From NCBI RefSeq assembly GCF_030167915.1, contig NZ_JARGNB010000011.1, forward strand, positions 62,001-126,000: a stretch of 64,000 nucleotides of DNA, in the 5' to 3' direction. The notes under the pieces are model-generated. The model searched no databases. It worked only from the letters and a program-made list of their open reading frames with translations, and was not told the DNA's origin. This document shows, piece after piece, positions 7,886 to 17,943 of this stretch. How positions within the stretch are numbered: position 1 is the first letter of the stretch; each line of letters opens with the position of its first letter. This DNA comes from Aquabacterium humicola (lineage in GTDB: Bacteria > Pseudomonadota > Gammaproteobacteria > Burkholderiales > Burkholderiaceae_C). A program made the position numbers and the translations under genes.

Positions 7886-8944
7886 TCAGGCCCCGTACTG
7901 CTGCTTCACCCACTCGCGGTAGCCGCCGCTCTGCACGTCGGCCACCCAGTCGGCATGGTCGAGGTACCACTGCACCGTCTTGCGGATGCCGGTGGCGAAG
8001 GTCTCGGCGGGGCGCCAGCCGAGCTCGCGCTCGATCTTGCGCGCGTCGATCGCATAGCGGCGGTCGTGGCCGGGGCGGTCGGCGACATGCGTGATCAGCC
8101 GCGCGTACGGCCCGGCGGGGTCGGGGCGGAGTTCATCGAGCAGCGCGCAGATCGTCAGCACGATGTCGCGGTTGGCCTGCTCGTTCCAGCCACCGACGTT
8201 GTAGGTCTCGCCGATGCGGCCGCTCGCCAGCACGGTGCGGATCGCGCTGCAGTGGTCGCCGACGTAGAGCCAGTCGCGTACCTGCAGCCCGTCGCCGTAG
8301 ATCGGCAGCGGCTTGCCCGCAAGCGCGTTGACGATCATCAGCGGGATCAGCTTCTCGGGGAAATGGTAGGGCCCGTAGTTGTTGCTGCAGTTGGTCGTCA
8401 GCACCGGCAGGCCATAGGTGTGGTGCCAGGCGCGCACCAGGTGGTCGCTGGCCGCCTTGCTGGCCGAATACGGGCTGTTGGGTTCGTAGGTGTGCTGCTC
8501 CGTGAACGCCGGCGCGTCGGGCGCGAGGCTGCCGTAGACCTCGTCGGTGGACACATGGTGGAAGCGGAACGCTTCTTTTGCGCCGCCCTCGAGGCCGGCG
8601 TAGTGGCCGCGCGCCGCCTCGAGCAGGCCGAAGGTGCCCATCACGTTGGTGCGCATGAACTCGCCCGGGCCGTGGATGCTGCGGTCGACATGGCTCTCGG
8701 CCGCGAAGTGCACGATCGCGCGCGGCCGGTGCGAGGCCAGCAGGCCGTCGACCAGCGCGCGGTCGCCGATGTCGCCCTTGACGAAGACATGCCGCGCATC
8801 GCCCTGCAGCGAGGCCAGGTTCCGCAGGTTGCCGGCGTAGCTCAGCGCGTCGAGGTTCACGACGGTCTCGTCGCTGCCGGCCAGCCAGTCGAGCACGAAG
8901 TTGCTGCCGATGAAGCCGGCGCCGCCGGTGACGAGGATGGTCAT
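7886..8944 (-). CDS. rfbB: dTDP-glucose 4,6-dehydratase
   Basis: RfbB/RmlB is an extended SDR enzyme that turns dTDP-glucose into dTDP-4-keto-6-deoxyglucose with bound NAD. The 352-residue protein begins with the dinucleotide motif GGAGFIGSN, has the catalytic region STDEVYGSL, and the YSASKA motif with Tyr/Lys. [15 protein letters not shown] near the C-terminus is typical of RmlB. It lies 13 bases after manC and feeds on the product of the adjacent rfbA gene. Confidence 0.95.
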   Translation of the reverse strand: MTILVTGGAGFIGSNFVLDWLAGSDETVVNLDALSYAGNLRNLASLQGDARHVFVKGDIGDRALVDGLLASHRPRAIVHFAAESHVDRSIHGPGEFMRTNVMGTFGLLEAARGHYAGLEGGAKEAFRFHHVSTDEVYGSLAPDAPAFTEQHTYEPNSPYSASKAASDHLVRAWHHTYGLPVLTTNCSNNYGPYHFPEKLIPLMIVNALAGKPLPIYGDGLQVRDWLYVGDHCSAIRTVLASGRIGETYNVGGWNEQANRDIVLTICALLDELRPDPAGPYARLITHVADRPGHDRRYAIDARKIERELGWRPAETFATGIRKTVQWYLDHADWVADVQSGGYREWVKQQYGA

Positions 8945-8957
8945 GGAGGGTTCGCTT

Positions 8958-10403
8958 TCAGCTGCGGCCGTACGTGTCTTCGAAGCGCACGATGTCGTCC
9001 TCGCCCAGGTAGCTGCCGGACTGCACCTCGATGATCTCGAGCGGCACCTTGCCGGGGTTGGCGAGGCGGTGCACCTGGCCGAGCGGGATGTAGGTGCTCT
9101 GGTTCTCGGTCAGCAGGATCACCTTGTCGCCGTTGGTGACCTCGGCGGTGCCCGACACCACGATCCAGTGCTCGGCGCGGTGGTGGTGCTTCTGCAGGCT
9201 CAAGGACGCGCCCGGCTTCACCAGGATGCGCTTGACCTGGAAGCGCGGGCCGGCGTCGATCGAGTCGTACCAGCCCCAGGGCCGGTGCACCTTGCGGTGC
9301 AGGGCATGTTCGCCGCGCTGCTCGGCGCCGAGCTGCGCGACGATCTGCTTGACCTCCTGGCTGCGCTCGCGGTCGGCCACCAGCACCGCATCGGCCGTCT
9401 CGACGACGACGATGTCGGTCAGGCCCACCGCGCTGACCAGGCGGCTCGTCGCATGCACGAGCGTATTGCGCGAGTCCTTGATGATCGCGTCGCCGACGGC
9501 GGCATTGCCGGCGCTGTCCTTCGGCAGCACCTGCCACACCGCTTCCCAGGCGCCGAGGTCGTTCCAACCGGCGTCGAGCTCGACCATGCGGATGTCGAAG
9601 CCGCTGCCGGGACATTTCTCCATCACCGCGTAGTCGACCGATTCGCTCGGCACCGCGCCGAAGGCGGCCTTGTCGGGCCGCACGAACTGCGCATCGGTGG
9701 ACCGTGCGTCGAACGACGCGCGGGTCGCCGCCAGGATGTCCGGCCGGAAGGCTTCCAGCGCCGCCAGCCAGGTCGAGGCCTTCAGCACGAACATGCCGGC
9801 ATTCCAGAAGTAGCCGCCCTCGGCGAGGTAGCCCTCGGCAGTGGCGAGGTCCGGCTTCTCGACGAAGCGCGCGACCTTCGGCGCCTCGCCGGCCGCGGCG
9901 CCGGTGGCGACGCGGATGTAGCCGTAGCCGGTTTCTGGCCGGTCGGGCGTGATGCCGAGGATCGCGATGGCCCCCCCGGCGGCCACGCTCACCGCCTGCC
10001 GCAGCGCCGCGGCGAAGGCCGCGTCGTCGCCGACGGTCTGGTCCGCCGGCGTCACCACCAGCACCGGGTCGCGGCCAGCGGCGCGGGCCTGCAGCGCGGC
10101 CAGCGTCAGGGCCGGCGCGGTGTTGCGGCCGACCGGCTCCAGCAGCAGCGCCGCCGGTTCGGCCTTCAGCTCGCGCAGCTGGTCGAGCACCAGGAAGCGG
10201 TGCTCCTCGTTGCCGACCACCAGCGGCGCGCCGACAGCGACTTCGCCGCCGGCCAGCCGCTGCAGCCGCGCCACGGCCTGCTGGAAGAGGCTCGAATTGC
10301 CCGACAGCACGAGGAACTGCTTCGGATAACCGGCGCGTGACAGCGGCCACAGGCGGGTGCCGGAGCCGCCGGCCATGATCACGGGTTGGACGTCGACAGA
10401 CAT
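8958..10403 (-). CDS. manC: Mannose-1-phosphate guanylyltransferase / mannose-6-phosphate isomerase
   Basis: A 481-residue bifunctional type II enzyme that makes GDP-mannose. The N-terminal nucleotidyltransferase has [12 protein letters not shown] and the FVEKPD substrate motif, and a C-terminal cupin (about residues 355-470) has the [15 protein letters not shown] and [14 protein letters not shown] segments of type II phosphomannose isomerases. It starts three bases after the galE stop. The product would be GDP-mannose for direct incorporation or for conversion to other GDP-sugars; no gmd or fcl is present here. Confidence 0.93.
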   Translation of the reverse strand: MSVDVQPVIMAGGSGTRLWPLSRAGYPKQFLVLSGNSSLFQQAVARLQRLAGGEVAVGAPLVVGNEEHRFLVLDQLRELKAEPAALLLEPVGRNTAPALTLAALQARAAGRDPVLVVTPADQTVGDDAAFAAALRQAVSVAAGGAIAILGITPDRPETGYGYIRVATGAAAGEAPKVARFVEKPDLATAEGYLAEGGYFWNAGMFVLKASTWLAALEAFRPDILAATRASFDARSTDAQFVRPDKAAFGAVPSESVDYAVMEKCPGSGFDIRMVELDAGWNDLGAWEAVWQVLPKDSAGNAAVGDAIIKDSRNTLVHATSRLVSAVGLTDIVVVETADAVLVADRERSQEVKQIVAQLGAEQRGEHALHRKVHRPWGWYDSIDAGPRFQVKRILVKPGASLSLQKHHHRAEHWIVVSGTAEVTNGDKVILLTENQSTYIPLGQVHRLANPGKVPLEIIEVQSGSYLGEDDIVRFEDTYGRS

Positions 10404-10406
10404 GAA

Positions 10407-11420
10407 TCAGATGAAGCCGTTCGGGTTGAGAGATTGCCAGCGCCAGCTGTCCTCGCACATGCGTGACAGGTCGTGACGCGCCCGCCAGCCTAGCAGGCTC
10501 GCGGCGAGGGACGGATCGGCATAACACGCAGCCACATCGCCGGGCCGCCGCGGCACGATGTCGTAGGGCACCGGCCGGCCACTCGCGCGCTCGTAGGCGC
10601 GCACGACGTCCAGCACGCTGTAGCCGCGGCCGGTGCCGAGGTTGACGGTGAACGAGCCGGGCGCGTCGAGCAGCCGCCTCAGCGCCGCCACATGGCCCTC
10701 TGCGAGGTCGCTGACGTGGATGTAGTCGCGCACGCCGGTGCCGTCGGGTGTCGGGTAGTCGTTGCCGAAGACCTGCAGCCGCGGCCGGCGGCCGATCGCC
10801 ACCTGGGCGACATAGGGCATCAGGTTGTTCGGGGTGCCGCGCGGGTCTTCGCCGATGCGTCCGCTGGCATGCGCGCCGACCGGGTTGAAGTAGCGCAGGC
10901 AGCCGGTCTGCCACTGCGGGTCCGACGCGCCGAGGTCGGCGAGGATCTGCTCGCCGATCAGCTTGGTCTGGCCGTAGGGATTGGTGGCGGCCAGCGGCGC
11001 GTGCTCGGTGATCGGCAGCCGCTCGGGGTCGCCGTACACCGTCGCGCTCGAGCTGAAGACCAGGCGCCTGCAGCCCTGGGCCTGCATCGCGCGGCAGACC
11101 GCGAGCAGCCCGCCGAGGTTGTTGGCGTAGTAGTCGAGCGGCTTGGCGGTCGATTCGCCGACCGCCTTGTGGGCGGCGAAGTGCACGACGGCATCGATGC
11201 GCCGGCGCGCGAAGAGCGCGTCCATCGCGGCGGCGTCGGCGACATCGAGCTGCTCGAACGCCGGCGCGCGGCCGCCGAGCTCGCGCAGGCGATCGAGCAC
11301 GATCGCCGAACTGTTGGCGAAGTTGTCGACGCCGACGACGTCGAAGCCCGCGTCCCACAGCGCGAGCCAGGTGTGCGAGGCGATGTAGCCGGTGGCGCCG
11401 GTCAGCAGGATGGTGGGCAT
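10407..11420 (-). CDS. galE: UDP-glucose 4-epimerase
   Basis: GalE interconverts UDP-glucose and UDP-galactose with tightly bound NAD. The 337-residue protein has the N-terminal GATGYIASH nucleotide motif, the FAAHKAVGES segment, SSSATVYGDP, and NPYGQTK supplying the catalytic Tyr and Lys. RYFNPVGAH and the GTGRGYSVLDVV segment are also characteristic of GalE. It lies 19 bases after the outer-membrane barrel gene and directly upstream of manC, so it very likely supplies UDP-galactose for the polysaccharide rather than serving galactose catabolism. Confidence 0.94.
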   Translation of the reverse strand: MPTILLTGATGYIASHTWLALWDAGFDVVGVDNFANSSAIVLDRLRELGGRAPAFEQLDVADAAAMDALFARRRIDAVVHFAAHKAVGESTAKPLDYYANNLGGLLAVCRAMQAQGCRRLVFSSSATVYGDPERLPITEHAPLAATNPYGQTKLIGEQILADLGASDPQWQTGCLRYFNPVGAHASGRIGEDPRGTPNNLMPYVAQVAIGRRPRLQVFGNDYPTPDGTGVRDYIHVSDLAEGHVAALRRLLDAPGSFTVNLGTGRGYSVLDVVRAYERASGRPVPYDIVPRRPGDVAACYADPSLAASLLGWRARHDLSRMCEDSWRWQSLNPNGFI

Positions 11421-11439
11421 CGGAGGGGACGAGGAAGCT

Positions 11440-12660
11440 TCATGGAAGCATCCATTGTCCGAAACATCCGAGGCCGTCGGCCTTGTATGGCGAGCTGCCG
11501 ATTCCGGCGGCGCTGCGCTGGTCGTGGTTGAGGTCGCAGCCGAGCAGCACGCTGCGCCATGGTGCCCAGCGCAGGCCCAGGGTCGCCAGCGTCGTGCGGT
11601 CGCTGCCGTGCGTGACGTCGCTGCCGAAGACGTCGTCGCGCCGGCCGACCAGCGAGCGCCGCAGGTGCACCAGCCCGGCGCTGACGCTGATCTTCGCGCT
11701 GAGCGCGTACGCGGCGTCGAAGCGCAGCGAGTTCGTCGTGCGGCTGAAGTCGGAGGTGCCGATGACCAGTTCGTCGGCGAAGGTGATGAAGTTCGAGTCC
11801 TGCCCGGTGTCGCGCGCCGCGCGCAGCGTGAACTTCAGCTTGCCCGTGGGTGCCCAGATCGCCTTCAGCGCACCGTTGAAGCCGGTGAAGTTGCGCTCGG
11901 TGAAGCGCTCGTATGCGATGCGGCCGCGCGACAGGCGCGCATCGAGGATGGTCAGGCCGCTGGGCACCCAGGTGACGAAGAGGTCGATGTCCTCGCGGTC
12001 GAAGCGGTCGCCGGTGTTCGGGTAGCGGCCGTCGGTGCGGCGCAGGCCGATTCCCAGCGTCGTCGCGCCGCCGGGCCGCCAGCGCAGCCCGAGGCTGCCG
12101 GTGTCCTGCCGGTAGGCGCGAGCCCGGTAGCGCGGCGACGAGTAGTCGACACGCCGGCCGGTGACGCCGCCCTCGAAGGTCAGGCGCGTGACACCGCCCA
12201 GCCGCGCCAGGGCCTCGGCCTGCTCGACCGTCTCGATGTTGCGCTCGAGCCCGCCGCCGGCCTCGGCCGGGTCGAACTTGCGCAGGCTGCGGTTCGAGCT
12301 GGCGCCAAGCCGGCCCGACAGGCGGCCGATGGTCTCCCAGTCGAGCATCAGCTTCGCGCCGTGGCTGCGGTTGTTCAGCTGGTCGTTGTTCGAGAAGCGG
12401 TTCTCGCTGACGTTGGCCTGGCCGCGCAGCCGCTGGCGGCCGAAATGCAGGTCGGCGCCCGCCAGCAGCGAGCCGCTGGTGAGGGTGTCGGCGCGGCTGC
12501 GCACGCTGGCCGGCGTGGCGCCGTCGGGCAGGCGGAACAGGTTGCTGTCGTGGTTGATCGAGAGCGAGGCACCGACCTGGAACGGATGGTCCTGGGCCTG
12601 TGCCGGGCCGAGGCCGGCGAACAGGCACGCGACGGCGGCAGCGGCGGCACGGTGCAGCAT
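11440..12660 (-). CDS. Exopolysaccharide outer-membrane beta-barrel protein (EpsL-like)
   Basis: A 406-residue protein with a clean signal peptide ending GPAQAQ. It is followed by alternating short polar and aromatic strands (VGASLSINHDSNLFRL, LMLDWETIGRLSGRLG and similar) ending in an aromatic C-terminal strand, all as expected for an outer-membrane barrel. Its position between the priming transferase and sugar-nucleotide genes matches the EpsL-type barrels of methanolan-like exopolysaccharide operons, where it may form or assist the export pore. I chose the ATG at 12660 because a strong GGGAGGA ribosome site precedes it; the same frame stays open upstream, antisense to nothing useful. Confidence 0.75.
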   Translation of the reverse strand: MLHRAAAAAVACLFAGLGPAQAQDHPFQVGASLSINHDSNLFRLPDGATPASVRSRADTLTSGSLLAGADLHFGRQRLRGQANVSENRFSNNDQLNNRSHGAKLMLDWETIGRLSGRLGASSNRSLRKFDPAEAGGGLERNIETVEQAEALARLGGVTRLTFEGGVTGRRVDYSSPRYRARAYRQDTGSLGLRWRPGGATTLGIGLRRTDGRYPNTGDRFDREDIDLFVTWVPSGLTILDARLSRGRIAYERFTERNFTGFNGALKAIWAPTGKLKFTLRAARDTGQDSNFITFADELVIGTSDFSRTTNSLRFDAAYALSAKISVSAGLVHLRRSLVGRRDDVFGSDVTHGSDRTTLATLGLRWAPWRSVLLGCDLNHDQRSAAGIGSSPYKADGLGCFGQWMLP

Positions 12661-12677
12661 GGGGTCCTCCCGGAGGT

Positions 12678-14072
12678 TCAGTAGGCGTTGTCGCGCTTGA
12701 AGAACGCGACCTTGATGGTGCGGGCGATGATCTGCAGGTCGAAGCCGAGCGACCAGTTGCGCAGGTACTCCAGGTCGTACTCGACGCGCGACTGCATCTT
12801 GTCCACCGTGTCGGTCTCGCCGCGGCAGCCGTTGACCTGCGCCCACCCGGTGATGCCGGGCTTGACCTTGTGGCGCACCATGTAGGCCTTGATCAGCTGG
12901 CGGTACAGCTCGTTGTGGGCCACCGCGTGCGGGCGCGGGCCGACGATGCTCATGCGTCCCTGCAGCACGTTGATGAACTGCGGCAGCTCGTCGAGCGAGC
13001 TGCGGCGCAGGAAGGCGCCGAAGCGGGTGATGCGCGGGTCTTCCCGCGTCGCCTGCTTGACCACCGGGCCGTTGTCCATCGAGCGCATCGAGCGGAACTT
13101 GTAGACGACGATCTCGTCGCCGTCGAGGCCGTTGCGGCGCTGGCGGAAGATCGCCGGGCCGGGCGAGCTGAGCTTGACGCCGATGGCGATCGCCAGCAGC
13201 AGCGGCGACACGAGCACCAGGATCACCGTGGCGATCAGGATGTCGCTGAGCCGCTTGACCAGCCGGTGCGTGCCGGTGAACGGCGTCTCGCACAGCCCCA
13301 CCACCGGCACGCCGTTCATGTCCTGCAGCCGACCCTGGATGATGCTGATGCCGAAGACGTCGGGCACGAAGTAGATCGAGGCCGTCGTGCCCTGCAGCGC
13401 CTCCAGCAGCTCGATGATGCGCGGCTGCGATCCGAGCGGCAGCGTGATGTAGGCGTCCTTGATGCCGTGCGCGCTGATGTAGGGCGCGACGTCCTTCAGC
13501 GCGCCCAGCCGCAGCGGCGATGCCTCGCGGTCGATGCGGCCGTCGGCGCGGTCGTCGAAATAACCGACGAAGTCCGCGCCCTGGGGGTGGGCGGCGGCCA
13601 GCGCGTGGGCCACCTTCACGCCCAGCGCGCCGCCGCCGATGACGATCGCCGGCCGCCGGTTCTGCGGCTTCGCCGCCTGCCAGCGCAGCACGTGCTGGCC
13701 GACCAGCACGATCAGCAGGTGGATCGCCGGCGTGAGCGCTGCCCAGGTCAGCAGCACTTCCCAGTCGAAGAGGTGGTAGCTGCGCGTCGCGTAGCCGCCG
13801 AGCGCCAGGATCACCAGCAGCGCGGCCCAGCCGCTCGCCAGGTCGACCGCCGCGACGAGCTTGCGCTCGCCGAAGCGGTTGCGGCCGGGGAAGGTCAGCG
13901 CGAAGACCAGCAGGCACAGCGTGAGGTCGGAGCGCAGCACCGGCTCGTCGGCCGCGCGCAGGATCGCCAGGTAGACGAGGACCGTCACCAGCGGCTCCAG
14001 GAAGGCCGCGACCAGCGAGGTCACCGACTGCGGCGCACTGTAGAAGTTTCGGGTCTGTCGGGCATCGAACAT
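12678..14072 (-). CDS. Undecaprenyl-phosphate sugar phosphotransferase (WcaJ/EpsB-type priming enzyme)
   Basis: A 464-residue membrane protein that starts polysaccharide assembly by moving a sugar-1-phosphate (commonly glucose or galactose) to undecaprenyl phosphate. The N-terminal part has four hydrophobic segments. The middle is a Rossmann-like domain (IVIGGGALGVKVAHALAA). The C-terminal 200 residues form the bacterial sugar transferase domain: KRLSDILIATVILVL, GPAIFRQRRNGLDG, YKFRSM, and RTSLDELPQF-like RRSSLDELPQFINVL. It is the first gene of the minus-strand operon, so its promoter must lie in the 126 bases shared with divergent ubiJ. Confidence 0.9.
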   Translation of the reverse strand: MFDARQTRNFYSAPQSVTSLVAAFLEPLVTVLVYLAILRAADEPVLRSDLTLCLLVFALTFPGRNRFGERKLVAAVDLASGWAALLVILALGGYATRSYHLFDWEVLLTWAALTPAIHLLIVLVGQHVLRWQAAKPQNRRPAIVIGGGALGVKVAHALAAAHPQGADFVGYFDDRADGRIDREASPLRLGALKDVAPYISAHGIKDAYITLPLGSQPRIIELLEALQGTTASIYFVPDVFGISIIQGRLQDMNGVPVVGLCETPFTGTHRLVKRLSDILIATVILVLVSPLLLAIAIGVKLSSPGPAIFRQRRNGLDGDEIVVYKFRSMRSMDNGPVVKQATREDPRITRFGAFLRRSSLDELPQFINVLQGRMSIVGPRPHAVAHNELYRQLIKAYMVRHKVKPGITGWAQVNGCRGETDTVDKMQSRVEYDLEYLRNWSLGFDLQIIARTIKVAFFKRDNAY

Positions 14073-14198
14073 CGGCGCGCGAACGGCAAACGACGCGCCC
14101 GCGAGCGGTCATCTGGTACCAATTGCGACGCGCGGGCCATCTAGGTCACCGAGCCTTACAGGCGCGGCTGTCCAGCGCCCCCTGCCTACAATGCCCCG

Positions 14199-14732
14199 AT
14201 GTTTCAAGCCCTGCAGGCCCTGCTTGCGCCCGCGCTGATGGAGCGCCTGGTGCTGGTGGTCAACCACGTGCTGTCCGGCGAACCGGCGGCGACCGAGCGG
14301 CTGGCGCCGCATGCCGGCCGCGTGCTGCGGCTGGAGCTGGAGGGCTGGCCGCGGCTGCTGCCGACGCCGCCGCGCCTGGTCTTCCGCATCACGCCGGCGG
14401 CGCTGATCGAATGGGCCGGGGCGGACGAGGCCCCGGTGGAGGCCGACCTCGTCGTGCGCTCGGACGCGTCGAATCCCGCCGCGATGGCGCTGAAGGCGCT
14501 GGCCGGGGAAACCCCGGCGCTGGCCATCGACGGCGACGCGCAGTTCGCCGCCGACATCGACTGGCTGACCCGGAACCTGCGCTGGGATGTCGCCGCCGAC
14601 CTCGAGCGCGTATTCGGCCCGGTGGTGGCGCACGAGGTCGCGCGGCTGGGCTCGCTGCTCGCGCGCGGGCTGCGCGCCGCGGTGCAGGCCGTTACGCCGG
14701 CCGGACCTAACGGGCCAAGCGCGCGACCCTGA
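14199..14732 (+). CDS. ubiJ: UbiJ, ubiquinone biosynthesis accessory factor (SCP2 domain)
   Basis: A 177-residue protein with an SCP2/sterol-carrier fold pattern in the first 110 residues and a helical C-terminal tail (VVAHEVARLGSLLARGL). UbiJ binds lipid intermediates and organises the Ubi complex for aerobic ubiquinone synthesis. It lies directly in front of ubiB, as in most proteobacteria; ubiE is not adjacent. A TACAAT hexamer ends six bases before the ATG and no Shine-Dalgarno is visible, so transcription could begin at or near the start codon. The stop is separated from the ubiB ATG by three bases. Confidence 0.85.
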   Translation: MFQALQALLAPALMERLVLVVNHVLSGEPAATERLAPHAGRVLRLELEGWPRLLPTPPRLVFRITPAALIEWAGADEAPVEADLVVRSDASNPAAMALKALAGETPALAIDGDAQFAADIDWLTRNLRWDVAADLERVFGPVVAHEVARLGSLLARGLRAAVQAVTPAGPNGPSARP

Positions 14733-14735
14733 TTG

Positions 14736-16283
14736 ATGGGCCACTTCTTCCGGCTCGTCTACATCGGCTTCACCGTCCTGCGCTTCGGGCTGGACGAGGT
14801 CGCGCTCTCGGGCTTCCGGCAGCGCTGGGTGCGCGCGATGGTGCGGGTGGCGACGGTGGGCCGCCAGCTGCAGGCACCGCGCGGCGAGCGGCTGCGCCGC
14901 GCGCTGGAGAAGCTGGGGCCGATCTTCGTCAAGTTCGGTCAGGTGCTGTCGACGCGGCGCGACCTGCTGCCGCGCGACGTCGCCGACGAACTGGCCCTGC
15001 TCCAGGACCGCGTGCCGCCGTTTCCGGGCGAGCAGGCGGTGGTGCTGATCGAGCGGGCCTTCGGCCGTCGCATCGAGCAGATCTTCAGGAGCTTCGACAC
15101 CGAGCCGGTGGCCAGCGCGTCGATCGCGCAGGTGCACTTCGGCGTGCTGCTCGACGGTCGTGAGGTTGCTGTGAAGGTGCTGCGGCCGGGCATGCTGCAG
15201 GTCATCGAGCACGACCTGCAGCTGATGCACACGCTGGCGCGCCTGGTCGAGCGGGTGTGGGCCGACGCGAAGCGGCTGAAGCCGCGCGAGGTCGTCGCCG
15301 AGTTCGACACCTACCTGCACGACGAGCTCGACCTCGTGCGCGAGGCGGCCAACGCCGCGCAGCTGCGCCGCAACATGCAGGGCCTCGGGCTGGTGATGGT
15401 GCCCGAGATGCTGTGGGACCTGTGCACGCCGACGGTGCTGGTGATGGAGCGCATGAACGGCGTGCCGATCAGCCAGGTGCCGCGGCTGCGCGAGGCCGGC
15501 GTGGACATCCGCAAGCTCGCGCGCGACGGCGTGACGATCTTCTTCACGCAGGTGTTCCGCGACGGTTTCTTCCACGCCGACATGCACCCGGGGAACATCC
15601 AGGTCAGCGTCGATCCGAAGACCTTCGGGCGCTACATCGCGCTCGACTTCGGGATCATCGGCACGCTGACCGAGTGGGACAAGGACTACCTCGCGCAGAA
15701 CTTCCTGGCCTTCTTCCGCCGCGACTACAAGCGCGTGGCCGAGCTGCACATCGAAAGCGGCTGGGTGCCGCCGGGCACGCGGGTCGATGCGCTGGAGAAC
15801 GCGATCCGCGCGGTCTGCGAGCCGCATTTCGACCGGCCGCTGAAGGACATCTCGCTGGGCCAGGTGCTGATGCGCCTGTTCCAGACCTCGCGCCGCTTCA
15901 ACGTCGAGATCCAGCCGCAGCTGGTGCTGCTGCAGAAGACGCTGCTGAACATCGAGGGGCTGGGGCGCCAGCTCGACCCCGAGCTCGACCTGTGGAGCAC
16001 CGCGAAGCCTTTCCTCGAGCAGTGGATGAACCAGCAGATCGGCTGGGCCGGGCTGACCGAGCGGCTGAAGAACGAAGCGCCACGCTATGCGCAGCTGCTG
16101 CCGGAGCTGCCGCGGCTGATCCACGCGGCGCTGGTTCGCCAGCAGGGGTCCGATCCGGCGCAGCTGGCGCTGGTGGCCGAGCTGCGGCGCAGCAACCGCC
16201 TGCTCGGCGTCATCGCCGTCGGGGCGATGCTGCTGGTGGCCGCCGTGCTCGGCGTGATGGGCTACCTGCACTGGCCGCGCTGA
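14736..16283 (+). CDS. ubiB: UbiB, ubiquinone biosynthesis atypical kinase/ATPase
   Basis: A 515-residue member of the ABC1/ADCK/UbiB family. The N-terminal KxGQ motif ([15 protein letters not shown]), the A-rich loop ([12 protein letters not shown]), an invariant Lys in VAVKVLRPG, the catalytic [10 protein letters not shown] segment and the metal-binding ALDFG region are all present. Two hydrophobic segments at the C-terminus anchor it in the inner membrane. UbiB is an ATPase required for ubiquinone assembly, probably extracting intermediates from the membrane. ATG 14736 follows the ubiJ stop by three bases; a TTG lies one codon earlier. Confidence 0.95.
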   Translation: MGHFFRLVYIGFTVLRFGLDEVALSGFRQRWVRAMVRVATVGRQLQAPRGERLRRALEKLGPIFVKFGQVLSTRRDLLPRDVADELALLQDRVPPFPGEQAVVLIERAFGRRIEQIFRSFDTEPVASASIAQVHFGVLLDGREVAVKVLRPGMLQVIEHDLQLMHTLARLVERVWADAKRLKPREVVAEFDTYLHDELDLVREAANAAQLRRNMQGLGLVMVPEMLWDLCTPTVLVMERMNGVPISQVPRLREAGVDIRKLARDGVTIFFTQVFRDGFFHADMHPGNIQVSVDPKTFGRYIALDFGIIGTLTEWDKDYLAQNFLAFFRRDYKRVAELHIESGWVPPGTRVDALENAIRAVCEPHFDRPLKDISLGQVLMRLFQTSRRFNVEIQPQLVLLQKTLLNIEGLGRQLDPELDLWSTAKPFLEQWMNQQIGWAGLTERLKNEAPRYAQLLPELPRLIHAALVRQQGSDPAQLALVAELRRSNRLLGVIAVGAMLLVAAVLGVMGYLHWPR

Positions 16284-16384
16284 CCGGCGCGGCGCCGAAA
16301 ACCCCGGCCCGCGTGTAGATAATGCGCGGCGGTCCGCGACTCGCCGGGCCGCTCCCGTGATCTGACGTCGCCGTCCCGGACACC

Positions 16385-17848
16385 ATGAACACCACCCTGA
16401 TCGTCTTCGTCGTGCTCTACCTGCTGGGCACCCTGGCCCTCGGCGTGTGGGCCGGCACCCGCATCAAGAACACCGCCGACTTCGCCATCGCCGGCCGCCG
16501 GCTGCCGCTGATCATGGTGGTCACGACGACCTTCGCGACCTGGTTCGGCGCCGAGACGGTGATGGGCATCCCCGCGAAGTTCGTGCAGGGCGGCCTGGGC
16601 TCGATCGTCGAGGACCCGTTCGGCGCCGGCACCTGCCTGATCCTGGTGGGCCTGTTCTTCGCGATGCGGCTGTACAAGCAGAACCTGCTGACGATCGGCG
16701 ACTTCTACCGCAAGCGCTTTGGCAAGGGCATCGAGGTGTTCTGCTCGGCGGCGATCATCCTCAGCTACCTCGGCTGGGTGGCGGCGCAGATCACCGCGCT
16801 GGGCCTGGTGTTCTCGGTGCTGACCAACGGCGCGATGAGCGAGACCGCCGGCATGATCGTCGGCACGCTGGCGGTGCTGATCTACGTCGTTGTCGGCGGC
16901 TTCCTGGCGGTGGCCTGGACCGACTTCATCCAGATGATCGTGCTGGTGATCGGCCTGTCGATCATCGCGATCTTCGCGAGCGACCTGGCCGGCGGCGCCG
17001 ACAAGGTGTTCGCGATGGCCAGCAGCGCCGACCTGTGGAAGTTCTTCCCCGAGCCCAGCTTCAAGGACGTGGCCTTCTTCATCGCCGCCGGCCTGACGAT
17101 GATGCTGGGCAGCATTCCGCAGCAGGACGTGTTCCAGCGCGTGATGTCCGCCAAGGACGCACCGACCGCGCGCAACGGCGCGGTGATCGGCGGCGTCAGC
17201 TACATCCTGTTCGCCTTCGTGCCGATGTTCGTCGTCTCCTGCGCGGTGGTCGTGATGGGCCAGCAGGCGATGGACCTGGCCAAGGACGACTACCAGCGCC
17301 TGCTGCCGACCTTCGTGCTGACGAAGATGCCGCTGATCATGCAGATCCTGTTCTTCGGCGCGCTGCTGTCGGCGATCAAGAGCACCTCGTCGGCGACGCT
17401 GCTGGCGCCGTCGACCAGCTTCGTCGAGAACATCCTGAAGAACCTGCGCCCGCACATGAGCGACCGCCAGCAGCTGCTGGCGATGCGCTGGAGCATCGTG
17501 GTCTTCGCCGCGCTGGTGCTGGCCTACGCGATCGCGATGAAGGGCACGCCGATCTACGACCTGGTGTCCTCGGCCTACCAGGTGACGCTGGTCGGTGCCT
17601 TCGTGCCGCTGGTCTTCGGCGTCTACTGGAAGCGGGCGACCACGCAGGGCGCCATCCTGTCCGTCGCCGCCGGCATCGGCGTGTGGATCGTGTTCTTCCC
17701 GCAGGTCAGCACGCTCGGCGAGGACTTTCCCGGCCAGCTGGCCGGGCTGCTGGCCGGCATCGTCGGCATGGTGGCGGGCTCGCTGATGCCGCAGTTCCTG
17801 CGCAACCGGCATGAGATGCAGCACCACGTCGTGGGCTTGAACGCGTAG
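16385..17848 (+). CDS. Sodium:solute symporter family protein
   Basis: A 487-residue inner-membrane protein with about thirteen hydrophobic segments. It carries the SSS-family N-terminal region DFAIAGRRLP and TFATWFGAETVMG, followed by GDFYRKRFG, GGFLAVAWTDFIQM and the SAIKSTSSATLLAPST segment, where Na+ ligands usually lie. Family members take up amino acids, sugars, carboxylates or vitamins with sodium. No closer substrate group can be assigned from the sequence, and neighbours (ubiB upstream, fmdB downstream) do not help. It appears to be transcribed alone; a strong hairpin lies 22 bases beyond its stop. Confidence 0.85.
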   Translation: MNTTLIVFVVLYLLGTLALGVWAGTRIKNTADFAIAGRRLPLIMVVTTTFATWFGAETVMGIPAKFVQGGLGSIVEDPFGAGTCLILVGLFFAMRLYKQNLLTIGDFYRKRFGKGIEVFCSAAIILSYLGWVAAQITALGLVFSVLTNGAMSETAGMIVGTLAVLIYVVVGGFLAVAWTDFIQMIVLVIGLSIIAIFASDLAGGADKVFAMASSADLWKFFPEPSFKDVAFFIAAGLTMMLGSIPQQDVFQRVMSAKDAPTARNGAVIGGVSYILFAFVPMFVVSCAVVVMGQQAMDLAKDDYQRLLPTFVLTKMPLIMQILFFGALLSAIKSTSSATLLAPSTSFVENILKNLRPHMSDRQQLLAMRWSIVVFAALVLAYAIAMKGTPIYDLVSSAYQVTLVGAFVPLVFGVYWKRATTQGAILSVAAGIGVWIVFFPQVSTLGEDFPGQLAGLLAGIVGMVAGSLMPQFLRNRHEMQHHVVGLNA

Positions 17849-17870
17849 GGCTTCACCCCCATCTCCGGGA

Positions 17871-17907
17871 GCGCCGGCCTCGGTCCACCGTGGACCGAAT
17901 CCGGCGC
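17871..17907. promoter_or_regulatory. Long near-perfect hairpin in front of the fmdB promoter
   Basis: GCGCCGG (17871-17877) pairs with CCGGCGC (17901-17907), and inside it TCGGTCCAC (17880-17888) pairs perfectly with GTGGACCGA (17890-17898); only a two-by-two internal mismatch interrupts the stem. It sits between the symporter stop and a TATAAT at 17911. It could be a terminator of the symporter gene, an operator over the minus-35 region, or both. Confidence 0.6.
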
Positions 17908-17910
17908 CTC

Positions 17911-17916
17911 TATAAT
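17911..17916 (+). promoter_or_regulatory. Candidate minus-10 box of the fmdB-DUF502-aspS operon
   Basis: A perfect TATAAT lies 28 bases upstream of the fmdB start in a short AT-rich patch (TATAATTTTCCGTTTT). No good minus-35 hexamer is found at normal spacing, because that position is occupied by the hairpin stem. Confidence 0.5.
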
Positions 17917-17943
17917 TTTCCGTTTTGCGTCAAGGGTTTAGCC

